The notes under the pieces: model-generated
The model's database searches: none
Told to the model about the DNA's origin: nothing
The model's input: only the letters and a program-made list of their open reading frames with translations
Part shown: in pieces, positions 48,250-59,891 of the stretch
How the letters are laid out: each line of letters opens with the position of its first letter
Numbering within the stretch: position 1 is the stretch's first letter
Position numbers and translations under genes: made by a program
Assembly: GCF_027409185.1 (NCBI RefSeq)
Contig: NC_084472.1
Coordinates: 90,784,427 to 90,848,426 of the forward strand
Reading direction: 5' to 3'
Length of the DNA: 64,000 nucleotides
Source of the DNA: Cynocephalus volans
Taxonomy: Eukaryota > Chordata > Mammalia > Dermoptera > Cynocephalidae

Positions 48250-49540
48250 AAAATAAGAGATATAGAGGCTGTTCTTACTTTTCATGGCTCCAATATTTAT
48301 GAATTTCAGATACCAGCTACTCAGTTTAGTTTATAGCATCAGTCCCTCAGCAATACAGTTCAAATTTCAATTACCGTGTATATCAACTATGAGTAATTAC
48401 ATAGTATACACACTTTTCTGTTAGCTCTTCTGCCCATAGTCACTAAGTAATATAGGTGCACATCATGATCACCGACCAATTACATCACTTCTCTCAAAGT
48501 CTGTCAGTGATTGGTTACTACACATCTGCTAGTTCATGCACAGACAGCAAAGTGTGTAGTTGAGTTGCCTCCTTGTCTCCCTGGGATATACCTGTATGAT
48601 GTTTTACAAGAATGGATAATGAAAAGAAGGAATTGGGCAAGAAAGATGAAAGTGCAGCAAAAGAATGGAAAATTTTGCAGGAAGTGAAGTTGTGTATGGT
48701 TAGAAGATTAAAAAATGGTGATAGTAAAAGAAAGATTTGAAGAGGCTTAGGTCTGCAAAAACTATATTGCAAAAAGTTCAATGATATGAAAAAACAAGGT
48801 ACAACTGCTTCAACATCTTTTAGTTTAAATTGTGCTAGGAACAGAAAGCACTTATGGTTGGATTGAAGACTAATGAAAAAAATTAATTTGGCAAGTGTTC
48901 AGGTCAAAGTCTTGATGTCAGTTTCAACATGAAAAGGAAATGGTAATTACAAGAGAATGGAAGAAGAAACTTTTTATTGCCAGCAAAGTCTGGTTTCAAA
49001 AGTTCATGTGAATTGATTAGTGATAAGCTATCTTGTGACGTTGCTAGATCAGAAAAGAATACTGCTATGAAATATGCACCTAGATTCCAAGGATTGGCTA
49101 AGGCAAGTAGATACAATAATTGTCATATATTTTATGTGGATGAAAGTGTTTACAATGAAAAGGATGAAGATGTCTCAGAGGAAGTGACACTGGCAAAATA
49201 ATTCATGTTGAAGACCTCTCAGAGGCATTTCATGACATTAAAAGAAAAAAGGATAAATGTTCGGAAACTGATCCAAACTTAGAAAAAAGTATGACAATTT
49301 ACCAAGATGTACAAAAGATGCTTTTTTAGTATTGTAAGTTATAACACAAGAAGGCAGCAAGCTCTTTCTGAAGAAGGAAATCACCTAAATATTCATTGCT
49401 TTTAATGTTTTAAATTACAGTGTACTAAATAAAAGTTAGTTTTATTATTTTTTGTTTGCTTATGCATTTACAACTGTGATAGTTGATAGTGTGATATTAT
49501 GGTTAATATTGGTTTCCATCAATGGTTCCTGGCTTGTAAC
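48250..49540 (+). pseudogene. Tigger/pogo-type transposon relic with transposase fragment
   Basis: 48977-49201 is open for 74 codons. It includes a phenylalanine-rich start, 'SEKNTAMKYAPRFQGLAK' and 'CHIFYVDESVYNEK', resembling the CENP-B/DDE region of Tigger transposases around the first catalytic Asp (VDES). Upstream 48615-48760 could hold the N-terminal helix-turn-helix part, with a frameshift between. The sequence 'ttacagtgtactaaataaaagttagttttatt' near 49420 resembles a Tigger 3' end. Inverted ends were not defined. Confidence 0.55.
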
Positions 49541-49567
49541 TCCCATACCCTTGTTCTTTTGTTATAA

Positions 49568-50440
49568 TGTTGGGTCCCTTTAGGCCTCAGAAGTAGGCCT
49601 CAGAAAACAAAGTCTTTCCCTCTGATCTTTTCCTGCCCTCATTTTACCTGCTCCTTTTTCTTCCTGAGGCAGGAAATTTTCCAACTTACCTTATCTAACC
49701 TACCTTATCTTAAGACCCCCCATTCCAGAAGGGGCCCTGCCCCATGCCCGAGAGGAAGGAATGCTGGAAGAAAGACCAAGAAGAACCTGAACAAACAGGC
49801 CTTGCTGAGTTTCCCCACTGAGTCTACTAGTGTGAGATCATACCCTTTTTGTCCAATCACATTTCTACATGTTTGTCTGTCGTGCTTTCATAATGAAGCT
49901 TCCATAAAAAACTCAAGAGCCCAGAGCTTCTAGACAGCTGAACTCATCCGTGTGCGGGGAGGGTGGTGTGCCCCAACTCCAAGAGAACAAAAGCTCCTCT
50001 GCTCGGGACCCTTCTAGACCTCAGCCTAAGTATCTCTTCATCTAGCTATTTATTTGTATTATTTAAAATAGCTTTATAATCTTTACAATAAACTGGTAAA
50101 TATAAGTGTGTCCCTAAGTTCTGTGAGCACTCTAGCAAATTAGTCCAGCCTGGAGGGAAAAGGGGGTGATAGGAACCCAGATATATAGCTGGTTTGTCAG
50201 AAGTTTCAGGGACCTGTACTTGCAACTGGCATCTGAAGTGGGGGCAGTCTTGGGGACTGAGCCTTTAAATTGTGGGATCTGATGCTGTCTCCAGGTAGAT
50301 AGGGTCAGAATAGATTTGAATTGGAGGACGCCCAGTTGGGGTCCACTACAGAACTGATTGCTTGCTTAGTGTGTGGGGAGAAAGCCCCCACATATCTGGT
50401 GTCAGAGAGTGTTGTGAAAGTATACTGGGAGAAACCAAGT
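49568..50440 (+). mobile_element. ERV1-type LTR, long
   Basis: Begins TGTTGGGTCCCTTTAGGCC. It contains 'caggccttgctgag', 'gtccaatcacatttctac' and a poly(A) signal in CTTTACAATAAACTGG (AATAAA 50087-50092). A long U5 follows: 'gttctgtgagcactctagcaaattag', 'ggcatctgaagtgggggcagtcttggggactgagcc' and 'gtcagagagtgttgtg'. This U5 recalls human ERV1 LTRs. The 3' boundary is approximate and no duplication was found. Confidence 0.75.
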
Positions 50441-50639
50441 GTGTTTTTTTCCACTGAGATAGTATGAGAGTTTTTAATGTTATGAAAAAAATTGTTAAAA
50501 CTCACAAAACGATCATTTTCCCCATTGATTATTAAGATTGCATGGTTTCAGCTTACATGGTTATTTTTACAATCTTGCCTTACCAAGAAAAGTGAAGACT
50601 GACTGTATAATACCTATGCAATAAGAAAAAGTAGCTATA

Positions 50640-51988
50640 AAAAAAAGAAATTTGTGGAACATAAAAAGCTCTTGGAAAACCTAATAGAAGGATTGGAAGA
50701 TATAGTTGAGAAAATATCCTAAGAAGTTGAGTAAAAGGGCAAAAAAAGAAAAATTATGAGAATAAAAATAAGAAGAGTATACATATAGTCTAGTAATGAA
50801 ACATTTTAATAACAGGAGTTCTAGCAGAAGAGAATTAAGGAAACCATCAAAAAATAATTCAAGAAAAGTTCTAATGAGTTTCCAGAATGGAAGTATAATA
50901 TTAAGGCACATGATTGGTTCATGGTTGTGGAATTTTAGAAAAACGGGGATGAAGAAGATTCTGTAAACTTTTAGAAAGAAAACCATGAATTTCATGTGAA
51001 GAATCAAGAATTAGGATATTATTCTTCTCACTAGTAATATAGAGGATAGAAGACAATGAGAAAATGTCTTAAAAATTCTGAGAGAATTAGTATTTTATAT
51101 CCAGCCAAATTATCTCTTAAAGTTCAGACATCATAGAATAAGACATCTTTATGTTCGATATAAAAGTTCTTTAAAATTTTCATCTCCAGAAACCATTCTC
51201 AGAAGTCTATGGGAGGATGTGCCCCCATCACAAGGAGAGAATAAAACAAAAAAGAGAAGACACAGAATCCAGAAAACCAAAATAAAATGTCATGGAGAAC
51301 CCATTCCCCTAGAGTGGTATTAGAGTAAGATTTCAAAATAAAGACTATGTTGCAGACCTAGGGAGCTATAAGTCAAGATTGGAGCAGGTAAGAATGCTCC
51401 AAAGAGATAGCTTTAGGAAGATAAAATTGATAGAATGCATAATACATTTAATAGTTTGAGAGATGATTTATACAACTGGGGAGTGCTCTAGTTTGTATTA
51501 ATTGTAAGTACATAAACAACTGAGTAACAAAAAAGATAATTTTATTGAATAGAAAAAGAAAAGTAATCATAGTACACTTCATTGTTCAGACTTGAGGAGT
51601 TTTTACATAGCCATAGTAATAAAAACAATGAATATCAATATAAGTAAAAATACAATATTAGAAGGATAGCTGACTGCAAGTGCAGGTGTTTGGTGGTACA
51701 GGGTGCGTAGATGAAAGAGAAATAAATCCTTATCTTCCAAAGGGAGAAGTCAATATGCAATGCTTAAAACTGAAACTTCAAGAGGTGTAAATATAAACAT
51801 GTTATTTAGAGATAAGAAAATAAATACTGGAAGAACTAACTTTAAAACTTTAATGTGATTGCCTGTGATGAACAGGAAAAGGCAAAGGTTGCTGTTTCAG
51901 TAATTGCTGAATTTGACTGTACATGTGCATACATAACTTTAAAAATAAAAATTATAATGGAATATTAAACTTGAATTAGATTTGTAAA
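50640..51988 (+). mobile_element. HAL1-like (half-L1) element
   Basis: Contains 'aaaattctgagagaattagtattttatatccagccaaat', 'ccattctcagaagtctatgggaggatgtgcccccatcac' and 'gaagacacagaatccagaaaacc', the order expected of HAL1/L1 ORF1-type 3' sequence on the plus strand. No intact ORF remains. The MER2 at 51991 interrupts it. Confidence 0.6.
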
Positions 51989-51990
51989 TA

Positions 51991-52317
51991 CAGTTATCCC
52001 TCATTATTCATGCAGATTGGTTCCAGGACCCCCGAAGATACCCAAATCCACCATGTAAAATGGCTATTTGCATATAACCTACACACATCCTCCCATATAA
52101 ATCTTCTATAGATTACTTACTTAATGAATTAATAATTTCTATATTATTAATACAATGTAAATGCTATGTAAATAGTTGTTATACAGGATTATATAGGGAA
52201 TAGTGACTATAAAAAAATCTGTACATATTCAGTACAGATGCAACTTTTTTTTCAAATATTTTTGATCCTTGGTTGATTGAATCCATGGATGCGAAACCCA
52301 CAGATACAGGGCAATTG
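51991..52317 (+). mobile_element. MER2 (Tigger MITE)
   Basis: Starts CAGTTATCCCTCATTATTCATG and ends ACAGGGCAATTG, with TA at 51989-51990 and 52318-52319. Interior blocks 'ttggttccaggacccccgaagatacc', 'gcatataacctacacacatcctccc', 'aatgtaaatgctatgtaaatagttgttata' and 'gttgattgaatccatggatgcg' are those of MER2. Confidence 0.95.
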
Positions 52318-52319
52318 TA

Positions 52320-52590
52320 TTTACAAACTGATAATAAGTGGAAAAATGCAAGATTTGTAACTGTGACAAAAGAGACCTATTTGTATTTTAAAAAAAGAAA
52401 GAAGTATTTATACCTTTTAGAAAGATGCACAAGATATTGATATTCATTGATATTGGTTGACTCTGAGGAGCAAAATTGAAGGGTTTAGGGTGGGGAAAGG
52501 AACACTTTTTTTTTCCTCTACAGTTTTCTACCCTGTTAAAAATTTTAACCACACAAATTCTTAATAAAATTAAATAATTTTTAAATGATA
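52320..52590 (+). repeat. Probable continuation of the HAL1/L1 3' end
   Basis: 'gtgggaaaggaacac' with a T-run and 'cagttttctaccctg' followed by an A-rich stretch looks like the 3' end of a HAL1/L1 element separated by MER2. The assignment is tentative. Confidence 0.35.
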
Positions 52591-52599
52591 AAATGTCTA

Positions 52600-55500
52600 A
52601 TCCAAGAGAAAAAAATACACTTTTGTCAGTTAAGTGCTTGGACTAATACAATAATCTTGCTAATTTGATCTTCATATTGAATTTGTTTTCTAATTTAAAA
52701 AATAATAAGACATTGAAAGCAATGAAAATTAGAGTAATATGCCAATATAAATAAGCATGTATACTGTTACATGTATAATGTCACAAACAATGTATTTCAA
52801 TGACATATAAAAAACATCCTGCAGAATTCCTTGCATGGCCATGTTTGAGTATTGCATTTGTAAGAAAATTCTCAAAAAGCCTTCTTAGCACTTACTATTT
52901 GCAGAACTGTTGGAGGAGGGGATGTAATCTGGCTGTTGTTCTGTGGAGGCGGAGGAAGAGGTAAGGAATTCAGAGACAGATGGTAGTGAGATGGTAAACA
53001 GCCTCTCACCAAATCATCAACAAAGTTGCTACATTTATTTAATACTTGCTGGAAACTGAATTTTAATAGAGGCATGAGAAGTTAGTACTCATTGGAGGAA
53101 GGTCCTTGTCACTATTATGGGAAGGGCTGAATCAGGTTATATTGGTATAAAATCTTGGAGTCAGAGGAAAGAAGCTACAGGAACTTAGAAAAATCAAATG
53201 GAATGCTTTTTGATGGTCACAGGTGGATTTGAAGTGATGACCTTGGGCTGCCCAGTTACTTCTGGGTTGTGCATAGAAGTGATGGACATGGTATAATTTG
53301 GGCATCCTGAAACTTTAATTCGAAAGCTTGTTTCACCATTTACCAAATGGGTAACTTACCCATTACCATGGGTAAGTCATATAAGTGTTCGGAATCTCAA
53401 CTTTCTCGACTCACCTACCACACTACCAACACTATGATGTCAAATGCCTGTAACCCTAAAAAATTTTAGTGCTAAGCAAATCTAGAGAAAATCTTATTAT
53501 GATATAGTAGACCTCCTTACAAAACGCTATATAATTTCCTCATTTTTCCTCATTCCTATATAATTTCTCAAATTGTAGTTATCTCATGTATTTCTTTTTT
53601 ATATTTCATGTAAATGTGATAATTTGTTCTGTAATGTCTTTTTTTGTAGGGTACTTTGTTTAATATTGCAAATTATAGAAGTTAATAAAAGGCCCTAGTA
53701 TCTGAACATTTTTAATACTCATTTCCAGCTCAGTTCTCAAGATCATCTCTGGCTTCAATGGTCAAAAATTTGAATTCTCCCTTGAACCCTTCCCTGAATA
53801 TAATATATTCACTACGTTTCACTTTCAGACTCACCAATTTCAGTCACGTTCTTGTTAGAGGCACTTCAGAGAAAATAACAGATCTGAAAATCAATGCTAG
53901 AACATTTAAACACCACTGAAGTGATTAAAAAATAATAATAAAATAAAATAGCATTGACGATATACAAATATGTTCAGCATATTTTCTCTAAAATATTTAT
54001 AATTATTTTAAAATAAATACTCATTTATGAAATTAAGAAGCCTGTAAAATAAAATCTTTACTGCTTTAGTAGCACAAGCATTTTGTGAAATGATAAATGT
54101 TATAAATTTTACTTCTCAGTGACTTTAAAACAAATAAAAGTTAATAAAATAATTTAAAACACTCATTTGATATCTATTGAGAAATTTTGAGAAGATTAAG
54201 GATAATTGATTCAATTGTACAGATCTGCAAGGATTTGGTAGCCACAAAAAATACCTTGTAAATCAAACTTCAGGTTAGGAAAAAAAATAAGCATTCCTTT
54301 AGCATGTACCTTTAACTTCAGAATATAATCTCCAAGATGAATTTATTATAAAAATAGTTTTTCACAGCTGATATTTCTGTAAAATCATTTATCCATTTAT
54401 TTATTTATCAGACGTGAGATACTTTACATTGGTACCCATATTAATGTGGAACTGTGGATTTCGAAGTATAAAAAATGAAACTAGAAGGAGTAACTATTAG
54501 GAAGAAGAGATGCATTCATCCTATAACACAATTCATTCTGTCCATCCTATACCCTCCGGTTATAGGACATACTCTGAGATACCGGAGGGTTGTCCCTTTA
54601 AATTTACCTCTTCCTGTGCCTCTATACAAGCAGATATTCTTCATAAATCTAATTAGCTTTAATTTGGGTTTGCCAGGAGTGATTAAAGATTTTTCCTTAC
54701 ACCTTTGCTTTTAGAAAGTAATTGAATAACTTATGTTATATTGAAATGAAATAGCTAACTTAAAATGGCAGACTGCCTATTTAATTGAATTTGTACATTT
54801 CTAACAGAAGCTTGATTATAAAGTGAAGAAATCTCTAAAGTTTTGAAATATAAACATTAGCTTCCAGTTTCAATTCCAAGAACAGGGATACAAAATACAC
54901 TTCTGAGAATTAACCAGTGGCATAAAAAAAATCATCCTTCTTCCACACACATTCTCGCTGTGTACAGTAGTTTCCTTCTTTTGAGTCTGCCACTGCTTTG
55001 TCTGTTCACTTCAAAGCCATATTCAGAAGCAAATCTCAAACACAATGCAGTGGGCTGGTGTCAGCCTACCAGAGCTGAAATGTTTTGTTTTAGAATTGGC
55101 TTAACGGCTAACTTTATTGGTCTAGATTGGCCAATCTTGGTCTACTCCATTCATTTATTTTCATGAAAATAGAGACTTCTGTTGCTGATTCATATAAAAG
55201 CATCCATTAGATCAGAGTTCAGATAAAATAGTTATTATTCTGATAAACTGCTCTATTTGCATTAGCTCTTCTGGGCAATAGGCAGAGGAAATAAATACTT
55301 GTATGTCTGTAAGTAATTCTAGTGGAGAACAGAGGTCTCTACTTTAAACATGTTTTAAGTGTTGCTTTAATCCCTGATAAACATAAATCACCCATCAACT
55401 AAACTTCCTATTGTCTCTGTGTCCTTCAGACACATTTAAAACATAGCTACCTCTTGTTGATACTTGGCCCCGGCTGAAATAAAAGATGAAGAAACTAAGG

Positions 55501-55985
55501 AAGAAATTGAACTGAATGCATTGTATTCAAAACACCTTCCTCTTACTGTGGCTAAAGGATAAGAGATTAGAGAGAAGTTATCATTGCAAGTGGCTTAAGG
55601 CAAAGTCATGCAGCCAAGAAAGAAATAAGGAAAATTCAGTAGTGTGTACATTCTGGAAAGAAGCTGGTTAAGACAAAATCTAGCAAAATTGTTACTGAGG
55701 ATCACTACTTCCTTATTACCTATAGGTCCCTTTTATTATTTTCCTAGATGGACTGCAAGATTTGAAGATACTGATGAAAATTTATCTCCATTTGTCTTTA
55801 ATAAATCAAATATGAATATAACTCTAACTCACAAATAAAGCATAAATCATCATGAGATAACTGGAGACAACTTGCTTAGCTATAACTTTAGAATTTGGGG
55901 TTAGCTTTTGCTTTGTTGAAACAAAACACTTGTCTGTTAGGAAATTTTAAGGAGGCGTTTATTAGATTTGAAAACTGGGAAAGAC
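52600..55985. other. Unassigned AT-rich intergenic sequence
   Basis: About 3.4 kb without a gene. 53340-53400 has a local palindrome of GGGTAA/TTACCC units, and 54551-54590 has a perfect 10-bp stem hairpin. No confident repeat is assigned, though decayed ones are likely. Confidence 0.35.
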
Positions 55986-55989
55986 TACC

Positions 55990-56985
55990 TGTCAAGATGG
56001 GGGAAAGCCTGCCCACCTGAGGTTAAAAGAAGAGGTTTGGGGATTCAGGAATAAGAATGTGAAACAGAGGACATGGTGGCCTAACCATCTTCAAGCATTC
56101 GTAGGGAGCGTTCACGAGATTTGCATTTCGAAGAAAACTGAAGATTCAGCAAAATTACAAGAAAGTGTTATGGAAGGAGAAAAAGCCTCAAACGTCACAT
56201 GAATCCCAGTTCACAGATCGATATCCAGATCATCTGAAACATATCTACTTACCTGAAGAGGAAAGACTCAGGAAACCACTAAGACTCAGGAAACAACTGA
56301 CCAGGCTTTGCCTGAAGATCACTGTAGCATTGACCAGCTTCAGCCAGAAGAGCAGGTTAGCAGAACAGTAAACTCCTTTACTGTTCCAAAGAAAAATGAA
56401 AAGAAAACATCAAATCTAAAAGCACAAGAAGAACATGAACAGGTACAAGCTAAGTGTGCTGCTAAGAAACAAGAATTTGAGAGAAGAAAACAAGAAAGGG
56501 AAAAAGCTCAAAGACACTACAAAAAGAGGAAAATGGAAGTGTTCAAAATATTAAGCAAAAAAACTAAAAAGGGCCAACCAAATGAATTTACAAATGAAGT
56601 ATTTTCTTCAAAAAACACAAGAGAAAATTAAATTAGACATTTTGTCCTTAAGGGTTAAAATATGTGCTGACTGTCTCTGTTGGGATCTTTTGCATATATA
56701 CTGGGTGCCTGCTAACATTGAACTAATTTTGTCAACATAAACTGGATTGTTAAACCACACTAAATATAAAATGTCCATATATTTTTGTTCTTATAAAATA
56801 AAACTTTCTATATATGCTCTAATATAACTTGTTTCTTATATTTTTTGCCTCTGAGGGAAGATTGGCCTAAAGAACTGGAAGAACCTTCTATTTGGAAGCC
56901 AGGCTCAAGCATGAAATATTTTAGTATAATATGAAATTTCAATGATATAAAATATTTTGAAAATAGGAAAAAAAAAAAAAAAAGG
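55990..56985 (+). pseudogene. CCDC59: Processed pseudogene of CCDC59 (TAP26/BR22)
   Basis: Translation in pieces matches CCDC59, a small lysine-rich nuclear protein also known as TTF-1-associated protein 26. NKNV-Q-TW-PNH-QAFVGSV is near 56050-56115, [12 protein letters not shown] at about 56125-56168, [20 protein letters not shown] near 56175-56245, and VNSFT-PKKN-KKTSN-KAQEE to KKTKKGQPN at 56360-56580. There is a frameshift near 56280, an N-terminal part with stops, a C-terminus that diverges after GQPN, and no introns. A poly(A) signal AATAAA is near 56799, and an A16 tract at about 56969-56984 looks like the retroposed tail. It is a dead mRNA copy; the parent gene is elsewhere. Confidence 0.9.
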
Positions 56986-57331
56986 AAGAGGTTTTTATAG
57001 TAAAAGTACAGGAAAGTATAGGCAGTAAAGAAGATTCCAAATATTTTTAAAAAATATAACAGGTAAGTGATTATGTTGGGTTTCCAGGACAATTTCAATC
57101 TACAAAACAAAGTTAATTGTGTTTATTGTACCAAGTCAAATGATTATATCTATTTTTTATCTAAACAGTGGGTTTCCTGACATCAATAAATTCAAGTAAA
57201 AGGTCTGTTTCTTAGGGCCTGAGGAGCAAGTCACTTAAAATTTGAACATGGAGTCACTTCGGTTCTGTCTTCAGTCCCCCCTCTGGACTCTTTTCCTCTT
57301 CATCTGCTTCATCACAGGAAAACTAGCATGT
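56986..57331. other. Unassigned intergenic sequence
   Basis: No gene or repeat is recognised between the pseudogene and the LTR. Confidence 0.4.
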
Positions 57332-57335
57332 CCAT
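57332..57335. repeat. LTR target-site duplication (left, CCAT)
   Basis: CCAT precedes the LTR here and follows it at 57770-57773. Confidence 0.85.
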
Positions 57336-57769
57336 TGTTAAAAAAAATTTCAACAAATTCAGTTTAAAGATCTAATTGGCTTTTATTGGTGATTCATGAA
57401 TCACTCATGTAAAGATTTAGAAAAGGTGCTCCGTAGAGCTGAGAAAAGGGGGTTGACTTTATAAGCAGAAAAGGGCTGGAGAAAGCAGAAAGAAACAGGG
57501 AACAAAAGGGAATCAATCATTTCAAAGATATTTTCTTTGTAGGGTTAAAACAGAGGGATTTCCTTATCACGCTGTCTCAGGTAAACTAGGCCCCTTCTGA
57601 CTGGCTGCAATCAACTGAATCCATTTTTTGGAAAACTGGCCCATTTCAAGGTTCAGTTTGATTCTGTGGCACGTAGCGTACGTGGCTTCATTCTGGTTTG
57701 GTCTCATCTGCTGGGCCTCGTGCAGGAGCTTCGTCCAAAGCCATGGCTTCCCAACAATCTCATTTAACA
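57336..57769 (-). mobile_element. ERV1 solo LTR, 434 bp, with 4-bp target duplication
   Basis: On the minus strand it starts TGTTAAATGAG and ends TTTTTAACA. It has a TATA box (GCTTATAAAGTC, 57455-57466) and a poly(A) signal (CCAATAAAAGCC, about 57378-57389) in the right order and spacing. The CCAT duplication (57332-57335, 57770-57773) has the 4-bp length typical of gamma-type ERVs. No internal sequence remains, so it arose by LTR-LTR recombination. Confidence 0.92.
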
Positions 57770-57773
57770 CCAT
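57770..57773. repeat. LTR target-site duplication (right, CCAT)
   Basis: Second copy of the CCAT duplication. Confidence 0.85.
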
Positions 57774-57774
57774 T

Positions 57775-59018
57775 TAAAAAATATCGAACATTTTTTCTAT
57801 CCTCTTCCTTAATTTTTCAGATTAGAATCTCAGGATAAAAACCAATCCCTGATATGAATATTGGAGCTGATGCTTAAGTTTAAAACTAAAGATCAGTGAA
57901 TTCACTTTTTAAAAAAAAAATTATCAAAAGCATTGCATTCCTTTAGTTTAAGGATTCATTTATTTAATCCTTTTGATTATATAACCCAAAACAGTAAAAT
58001 GTCAAACTATTTATTTCTTTATTACGTATCAAGTTTTTGGAGAAGAAGAGAGACATGAATGATGTTAGGGAAGAGGGAGGATGAATAAATGAATAGAGAA
58101 AACTGTTATCCTTTAAATTGCTGGTTTTCAAACTGTTCATTGGAGCCCTACAAGTTCTTCCGAGGATTCTGGGCACCTGGGTGGGATGGAGGCAGCTGGG
58201 TAGGGTGGAGAAGAGTAGTAAGCCTTGGCAAACTCTAGCTTTTTCCCAAACTTATTCAACTAGAGTAGCTATAGTTATATCTGTTTCATAAACTGGGGTT
58301 CCTCATAAGATTTCGTTTAAAGAAAGGATTCTTGCTAAGAAGAGGCTTGAAAGCATTAGTAGCACTGGCATCTGGGTGGAGACATACTATTCTCCAAAAG
58401 TATCACTATGACAGCTGGCATTATCTGCCATTTAAATGTATTCTTGCAATTACGAAACCTATCTATAAAACTAAGCTCGTTTATACACTACTCTATTCCA
58501 AAAATATTTTGAGGCAGTTTATTTATTTCTACTTTGTGATTTCAGCTGATCTAAATTAATCTTCTCTACTAAGTTATAAGCATGTTATTGATAGATACCT
58601 TCCATGCTAAGTAAGACTCTGAAATCCAACCTCTGGAAACCTAGTGAATAATTTCAGATTCATAAACTCAGATTTTAGACTTGTAAGCTTAGATTTTAGG
58701 TCACTATACACATTTTGAGAGTATAATCTCATTTTTATTAAAAACAGTATGTTAAAACATGCATAGGAAATACCATAAATAAAAAACTATTAACATTGGT
58801 TATGTCTTGAGCATGGTATTATGGAGACTTTTGCTTTATTCCCAGTGGTGTGTCACTGTAGGAATATGAGTATATTATTTTTTAAAACCTTAAGAATTTG
58901 AATGGTATTAGATGGATATTCAGTCCTCTGTTCCCCAGTGAACAGTGGATAGTGAAAGTCTTCTGCTTTATGAGGTCTTTTGTTCTCCTTGACCCTTTGT
59001 ATTTTCCAATATATTCCT
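57775..59018. other. Unassigned AT-rich intergenic sequence
   Basis: No gene. A decayed L1 3' end is possible near 58700-58870 but not supported well. Confidence 0.35.
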
Positions 59019-59561
59019 TATTATTTTACTTTTTAAAACACTTTTTGAGATTTATTTTATATACAAGAAAATGCTCAGATCTCAAGTGAATAGTTTGATA
59101 AGTTCTGACAAATATATGCACCCATGTAACCAATCACCCAAATCAAGGTATTGAACATTTCCATCACCCATGAAAGTACTTTCATACTCCTTTCCGGTAA
59201 ATCTTTCTTATTCCAAGGCAAGTTTTGTTCTGATTTAATCTTTCGCTAAAAATTGGTTTTACCGGTTCTTAAAATTCCTATAAATAGAATCATATAGCAT
59301 GCAATCTTGTGTATGGTTTCTTTCACTCAATATAATATTTTGGAGATTTATTCATGTTGCTGTATGTATCAGTAATTTATACCTTCTTTGACCTGAGTAG
59401 TATTTTATTGTAAGAAATATCACAAACAAATTATCTATTTTCTTGTTGATGTGCATACATTTGGGTTGATTACATTTTCGGGATATTATATATAAAGCTG
59501 ATAAAAACATTTTTGAATAAGTGTTTTTATGACCTATTTTTTTATTTCTCTTGGGTAAACG

Positions 59562-59891
59562 CAAGTTGACAATTCTTTATCTGAAATGCTTGGGACCAGA
59601 AGTGTTTCTGATTTTGAATTTTTTTTTTTTTTTTTTTGATTTTGGAGTATTTCCATGTACATAATGAGATTTCCTGGGGATGGGACCCGAGTCTAAACAT
59701 GAAATTCATTTATATTTCATATATACCTTACACACATAGAATGAAGGTAATTTTATATAATATTGAAAATTAATTTTGTGCATGAAACAGGTGTGGAATT
59801 TTCCATTTGTGACAGCATGTCAATGCACAAAAAATGTCAGATTTTGGAGCATTTTGGATTTCAGATGTTCAGATTAGGGTTGTTCGACATG
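59562..59891 (+). mobile_element. Tigger/pogo-type MITE (MER46-like)
   Basis: Left end CAAGTTGACAATTCTTTATC is inverted at the right end, which finishes ATTAGGGTTGTTCGACATG. The interior 'gaaatgcttgggaccagaagtgttt', 'cataatgagatttcctggggatgggaccc', 'catgaaattcatttat' and 'cagattttggagcattttggatttcagat' is that of a known ~340-bp non-autonomous Tigger-type element, which I recall as MER46. A T-run (59619-59638) expanded inside it. L1 sequence continues on both sides, proving insertion. Confidence 0.82.

Noticed and set aside
15135..50440. A single provirus bounded by the two related LTRs
   Set aside because: The LTRs differ too much in length and content, and the 34 kb between them holds ancient host repeats and no gag, pol or env.
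50681..51007. 108-codon Phe/Leu-rich minus-strand frame
   Set aside because: It is the antisense shadow of an A-rich HAL1-like segment.
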